Of a stretch of DNA of 64,000 nucleotides, positions 61,176 through 64,000 are shown in pieces. Both the position numbers and the translations under genes were made by a program. The stretch's first letter is position 1; each line of letters begins with the position of its first letter. Source of the DNA: Pseudomonadota bacterium (GTDB lineage Bacteria > Pseudomonadota > Alphaproteobacteria > Rhodospirillales > Magnetospirillaceae); assembly GCA_021782815.1 (NCBI GenBank), contig JAJXUO010000007.1:1-64000 (forward strand). The letters run 5' to 3'. Under the pieces are notes generated by a model. That model ran no database searches. It was given only the letters and a program-made list of their open reading frames with translations, and was not told the origin of the DNA.

Positions 61176-62426
61176 TTAGAACTTCACACCGATACCGGTG
61201 ATCGCGGCGAAACCCTTGTTCTGGTCGGCGGCGATACCATCGTTGGTGCTGTACTTCACGGCGATCAGCGATTCGGTCAGCTTCACGCCCGGGCCGAGAT
61301 CGTAGGCGCCCGACAGGGCCCACACGCTGTCACGGTCATAGACACCGTTGTTGGTGCCGGTGTCGACGGTGGCGGTGCCGCCGTTGTTCACCACACCGGT
61401 GGCGGCCTGGCCGACGAAGTAGGTCAGGCTGACGCCGTAGGGGCCAGTGACGTAGGACACGCCGCCATCCCAGCTCAGACCGGCGCGGGCGGCAGCGGCC
61501 AGACCCTTGTCGGCCTCACCGACCATACGCTTCAGAGCCGACCCACCGACGGTGAAGCCCTTGTAGCTGACATTCAGGCCGCCCTGGTAGGCGGTCATGC
61601 CGGCGATGGCGGCCTTGCCCGAACCGACGTCGGCCTTGACGCCCACGCCGTCGAAGGTGTTGTTGTAGCTCAGGCCATAAACCCACAGGTTACCACCGGC
61701 GTTGGCGGCACCGCCGCTGGCGCCAACAGACGTATTCTGGCCGCCGTTGATGCCGGAATAGGGGTTGCTGAAGGCAGTCTGCTCGTAACCATGGGTATAG
61801 TCACGGAAGTTCATGTCCGGGGTATAGCTGACGCCGGCGGACAGGCCGTAGTAGGTCGGGGTGACGTAGATCACCTTGTTGCCCGAGCGGTCGTCACCGA
61901 CATAGGTGCGCTGCCAGTTTTCGTTGAAGTGCTCAGGCGCCAGCACCCAGAAACCGAAGTTGCCGTCCTGGCCGCCGATGCCGCCCACGTCCGGCGAACC
62001 GTTGTGGATCAGGGCGCCAACGTTGTCCTGCTGGCCGGCTTCGACCACACCGAACACGCCGCTGACGCTGACGAAGTCGCGGGTGATGCTGGAATTGCCG
62101 GTATCGTAGCTGTGGGTGTTGTTGGCCTGGCTGCCATTGGTGTCGATTTCGACGCCGACGGTGATGCCGTTGTCCAGCTTGGTCTTACCGGTGAAGTTCA
62201 GGTTCACCGCATCCTGCTGGCTGAAATTCTGGGTGGCGTTCGCGGCGGACACCCCCGTGGTGAAGTTGTTGGCCGCGCCGAAGTTGGCGCTGTGCTGGTT
62301 CTGCACATAACCGGCCCATTCGGTGGCGTCGCCGCCGATGGACAGGGTAAGGGGATCAGCGGCCTGGGCGACGGCAGCGGCGCCGAAGGCGACAGCGGCA
62401 ACGCCGGCGAAAAGAACCTTCTTCAT
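61176..62426 (-). CDS. General porin (outer-membrane beta-barrel)
   Basis: A 416-residue outer-membrane porin. A signal peptide MKKVLFAGVAAVAFGAAAVA (cleaved after AQA) is followed by alternating amphipathic strands that end in the terminal Phe (GVKF) needed for barrel assembly. Aromatic girdles and Gly/Asn-rich loops are visible, consistent with the gram-negative porin family of Rhodospirillales. AGAGGAATTCCG precedes the ATG. Codon use is less strongly GC-biased than that of its neighbours, as usual for highly expressed genes. The 313-bp gap upstream holds its leader. Confidence 0.9.
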   Translation of the reverse strand: MKKVLFAGVAAVAFGAAAVAQAADPLTLSIGGDATEWAGYVQNQHSANFGAANNFTTGVSAANATQNFSQQDAVNLNFTGKTKLDNGITVGVEIDTNGSQANNTHSYDTGNSSITRDFVSVSGVFGVVEAGQQDNVGALIHNGSPDVGGIGGQDGNFGFWVLAPEHFNENWQRTYVGDDRSGNKVIYVTPTYYGLSAGVSYTPDMNFRDYTHGYEQTAFSNPYSGINGGQNTSVGASGGAANAGGNLWVYGLSYNNTFDGVGVKADVGSGKAAIAGMTAYQGGLNVSYKGFTVGGSALKRMVGEADKGLAAAARAGLSWDGGVSYVTGPYGVSLTYFVGQAATGVVNNGGTATVDTGTNNGVYDRDSVWALSGAYDLGPGVKLTESLIAVKYSTNDGIAADQNKGFAAITGIGVKF

Positions 62427-62680
62427 CGGAATTCCTCTTCATTGAAGACGCCGGACGATCACACGCCAGGGCGCCGGAAGGATTAACTTTTCCCTTTTAC
62501 TCCTGGAAAAAATTACTGAAAAGGCGATTCCGGCCCCGCTGTGACATCGTCGTCATGCTGTGGCATTTTAAACACAAAACCCCCCTTTTTCGATGAAATA
62601 TGCTTACGCTTTGAGCATTCCCACCTTCATATTCCCGCTCCCCGCTGTTTAGCGTCGCGAAAACCCGTCAAAACAGCAAA
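62427..62680. other. Porin upstream region (no gene)
   Basis: An AT-richer stretch of about 250 bp upstream of the porin on the minus strand, with A- and T-runs such as those near 62508-62520 and 62575-62590. It probably holds the porin promoter and regulatory sites. I cannot assign a promoter with confidence. No reading frame there looks real. Confidence 0.45.
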
Positions 62681-62708
62681 ACGGCCGCCAGGAGTGCCCC
62701 GGCGGCCG
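62681..62708 (-). terminator. Terminator after ychF
   Basis: CGGCCGCC (62682-62689) pairs with GGCGGCCG (62701-62708). On the minus strand the hairpin is followed by TTTTGCTGTTTT. It lies about 30 bp downstream of ychF. Confidence 0.75.
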
Positions 62709-62714
62709 CTTTAG

Positions 62715-62733
62715 CTGCCTTAAATTAAGGCAG
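62715..62733. repeat. Perfect 19-bp palindrome after ychF
   Basis: CTGCCTTAA and TTAAGGCAG form a perfect 9-bp inverted repeat around one A, 6 bp after the ychF stop and just before its terminator hairpin. It could be part of the termination structure or a protein-binding site. Confidence 0.5.
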
Positions 62734-62739
62734 GCCGAT

Positions 62740-63840
62740 CTAAACATTAAACAGGAAGTGAAACACATCGCCGTCGGCCACCACGTACTCCTTGCCTTCC
62801 AGCCGCATCTTACCGGCCTCCTTGGCGCCGGCCTCGCCGCCGCAGGCGATATAATCGTCGTAGGAGATGGTTTCGGCACGGATGAAGCCGCGTTCGAAGT
62901 CGGTATGGATCACCCCCGCCGCCTGCGGCGCCTTCAGCCCGCGCGGCAGGGTCCAGGCGTGGGTTTCCTTGGGCCCGACGGTAAAGAAGGTGATCAGATG
63001 CAAAAGATCGTACCCGGCGCGGATCACCCGGGCCAGGCCGGTTTCGCTCAGGCCCAGGGTTTCCAGGAATTCCTGGCGCTCGGCCTCGTCGGTCAGCTGC
63101 GACACCTCGGCCTCGATGGCCGCCGAGATCACCACATGCGCCGCCCCCTGCGCCTCGGCCATGGCCGCCACCTTGGCGGAGAAGGCGTTGCCCGAGGCGG
63201 CCGAGGCCTCCTCCACATTGCAGGCGTAGAGCACCGGCTTGCTGGTGAGCAGGCCCAGGGTGCGCAGGATCTGCCGCTGCTCGGCCTCGAAGGGCACCGA
63301 GCGGGCCGGCTTGCCGTTCTGCAGGGCGGCCAGCACCGGCTCCATCACCTCCAGCTGGGCCTTGGCCTCCTTGTCGCCGCCCTTGGCCTTTTTCTGGGTC
63401 TGGATCACCCGCCGTTCCAGGCTGTCGAGATCGGCCAGCATCAGTTCGGTCTCGATGGTTTCGGCGTCGCGCACCGGATCGACCGAGCCCTCCACGTGGG
63501 TGATGTCGCCATCCTCGAAGCAGCGCAGCACATGGACGATGGCGTCCACCTCGCGGATATTGGCCAGGAACTGGTTGCCCAGCCCCTCGCCGCGCGAGGC
63601 GCCGCGCACCAGCCCGGCGATATCGACGAATTCCAGCTGGGTGGGGATCAGCTTGGCCGATTTAGCCACCGCGGCCAGCTTTTCCATGCGCCCGTCCGGC
63701 ACCGCCACCCGGCCCACATTGGGCTCGATGGTGCAGAAGGGATAGTTGGCCGCCTGCGCCGCCGCCGTCGAGGTCAGGGCGTTGAACAGGGTCGATTTCC
63801 CCACGTTGGGCAGGCCGACGATGCCGCAATTGAAACCCAT
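62740..63840 (-). CDS. ychF: Ribosome-binding ATPase YchF
   Basis: A 366-residue OBG-family P-loop protein. The P-loop is GLPNVGKSTLF (about residues 8-18). The specificity motif is NVEE in place of NKxD, as in the ATP-preferring YchF. An internal coiled coil and a C-terminal TGS domain (about 280-366) are present. It binds ribosomes and acts in translation and stress responses. The ATG at 63840 lies 17 bp after pth, the common pth-ychF arrangement. A terminator follows its stop. Confidence 0.96.
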   Translation of the reverse strand: MGFNCGIVGLPNVGKSTLFNALTSTAAAQAANYPFCTIEPNVGRVAVPDGRMEKLAAVAKSAKLIPTQLEFVDIAGLVRGASRGEGLGNQFLANIREVDAIVHVLRCFEDGDITHVEGSVDPVRDAETIETELMLADLDSLERRVIQTQKKAKGGDKEAKAQLEVMEPVLAALQNGKPARSVPFEAEQRQILRTLGLLTSKPVLYACNVEEASAASGNAFSAKVAAMAEAQGAAHVVISAAIEAEVSQLTDEAERQEFLETLGLSETGLARVIRAGYDLLHLITFFTVGPKETHAWTLPRGLKAPQAAGVIHTDFERGFIRAETISYDDYIACGGEAGAKEAGKMRLEGKEYVVADGDVFHFLFNV

Positions 63841-63857
63841 TTTATGCGCCTCCGCGT

Positions 63858-64000
63858 TTAGGATTCGGGCTTTTTCGGTTTAGGGGCGGGCACGGCCTGC
63901 GCCAGCCGGGTCATGAAGCCGTTGTCGTTTCCCTCCAGCAGGAGGGAAAGATTGTCGGCCACGCCGTCCAGCAACGGCACCAGCCAGTCCTGGTCGGCCT
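63858..64000 (-). CDS. pth: Peptidyl-tRNA hydrolase, C-terminal part (cut by window end)
   Basis: Only the last 47 codons are present, running to the window's right edge; the start lies outside. The translated tail contains ADQDWLVPLLDGVADN, FMTRLAQ and a Lys/Pro-rich end PKPKKPES, matching the C-terminus of Pth and its conserved FMxKv-type segment. The gene precedes ychF by 17 bp, the usual order. Pth frees tRNA from stalled peptidyl-tRNAs. Identification rests on this short tail and on context. Confidence 0.82.
   Translation of the reverse strand, partial: ADQDWLVPLLDGVADNLSLLLEGNDNGFMTRLAQAVPAPKPKKPES

Noticed and set aside
1-64000. Transposons, prophage, tRNA or rRNA genes
   Set aside because: None of the expected sequences or proteins were seen on either strand.

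Overview
The window is a GC-rich chromosomal segment from an alphaproteobacterium. Gene content and protein style point to the Rhodospirillales (Magnetospirillum/Phaeospirillum-like): an NDUFAF7/MidA-type methyltransferase beside lgt and pgeF, split glycine decarboxylase (gcvPA/gcvPB), an Alph_Pro_TM/TIGR02186 protein, a general porin, a c'-type cytochrome with a b561, and soluble chemoreceptors with PAS and globin sensors. This genus-level placement is an inference. No rRNA, tRNA, CRISPR array, prophage, insertion sequence or transposase was seen. The gene content is mostly core.

Layout. 330-1808: a soluble tandem-PAS chemoreceptor. 1895-6639: a lipid A/Kdo cluster (msbA-like exporter, DUF374 acyltransferase, waaA, lpxK), then a 48-residue membrane protein with its own candidate promoter. 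7194-10859 (minus): queE-queD-hrpB. 10987-12000: a GT4 glycosyltransferase that ends base-to-base against a convergent OmpR-type two-component system. That system is divergent from a cytochrome c'/b561 pair, with 10-bp-spaced direct repeats between them. 15438-21894: ilvA, a secreted His-tailed protein, a globin-coupled chemoreceptor, a TPR-glycosyltransferase and a PAS-GGDEF cyclase. 22082-29015: cobM, a methyltransferase, gloB, a GST, a patatin, a K+/H+ antiporter and a DMT exporter. 29177-31943 (minus): thiolase, PHA-synthase-like protein and accessory protein. 32017-36559: a TPR protein, a YeeZ-like dehydratase/epimerase and a DinG-like helicase in overlapping frames. 37034-43088: trpS, DUF2333, TIGR02186, a universal stress protein, a TonB-like protein, an Nfu scaffold and a Bax-like glucosaminidase. 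43126-53954: proC-ybjN, ubiK, hldD-lgt-midA-pgeF-lipoprotein, prs-ridA, then rnhA-thrB-ispH (minus) and a lipoprotein. 54018-58626: a tandem glycine riboswitch driving gcvT-gcvH-gcvPA-gcvPB. 58684-64000: a Kv-type channel, an AcpA-like phosphoesterase, a porin, ychF and the 3' end of pth.

The most unusual feature is a family of short structured intergenic repeats (copies at about 4-87, 6917-7190, 22847-23013, 36558-36631, 36661-36734 and 36820-36911). They share two fixed motifs, AAGCCAAG and GCCCGGCGATTGAGG, which bracket a hairpin with a GNA loop (N any base). The stem sequence changes almost completely between copies while pairing is kept in four of the six. Further hairpins flank this core and also co-vary. 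Two copies fill convergent gaps from stop codon to stop codon. I do not recognise this family; it is the best candidate here for something not yet described.

Gene starts were chosen from ribosome-binding sites, overlaps with upstream stops and family lengths. Where a start is uncertain this is stated in the entry.
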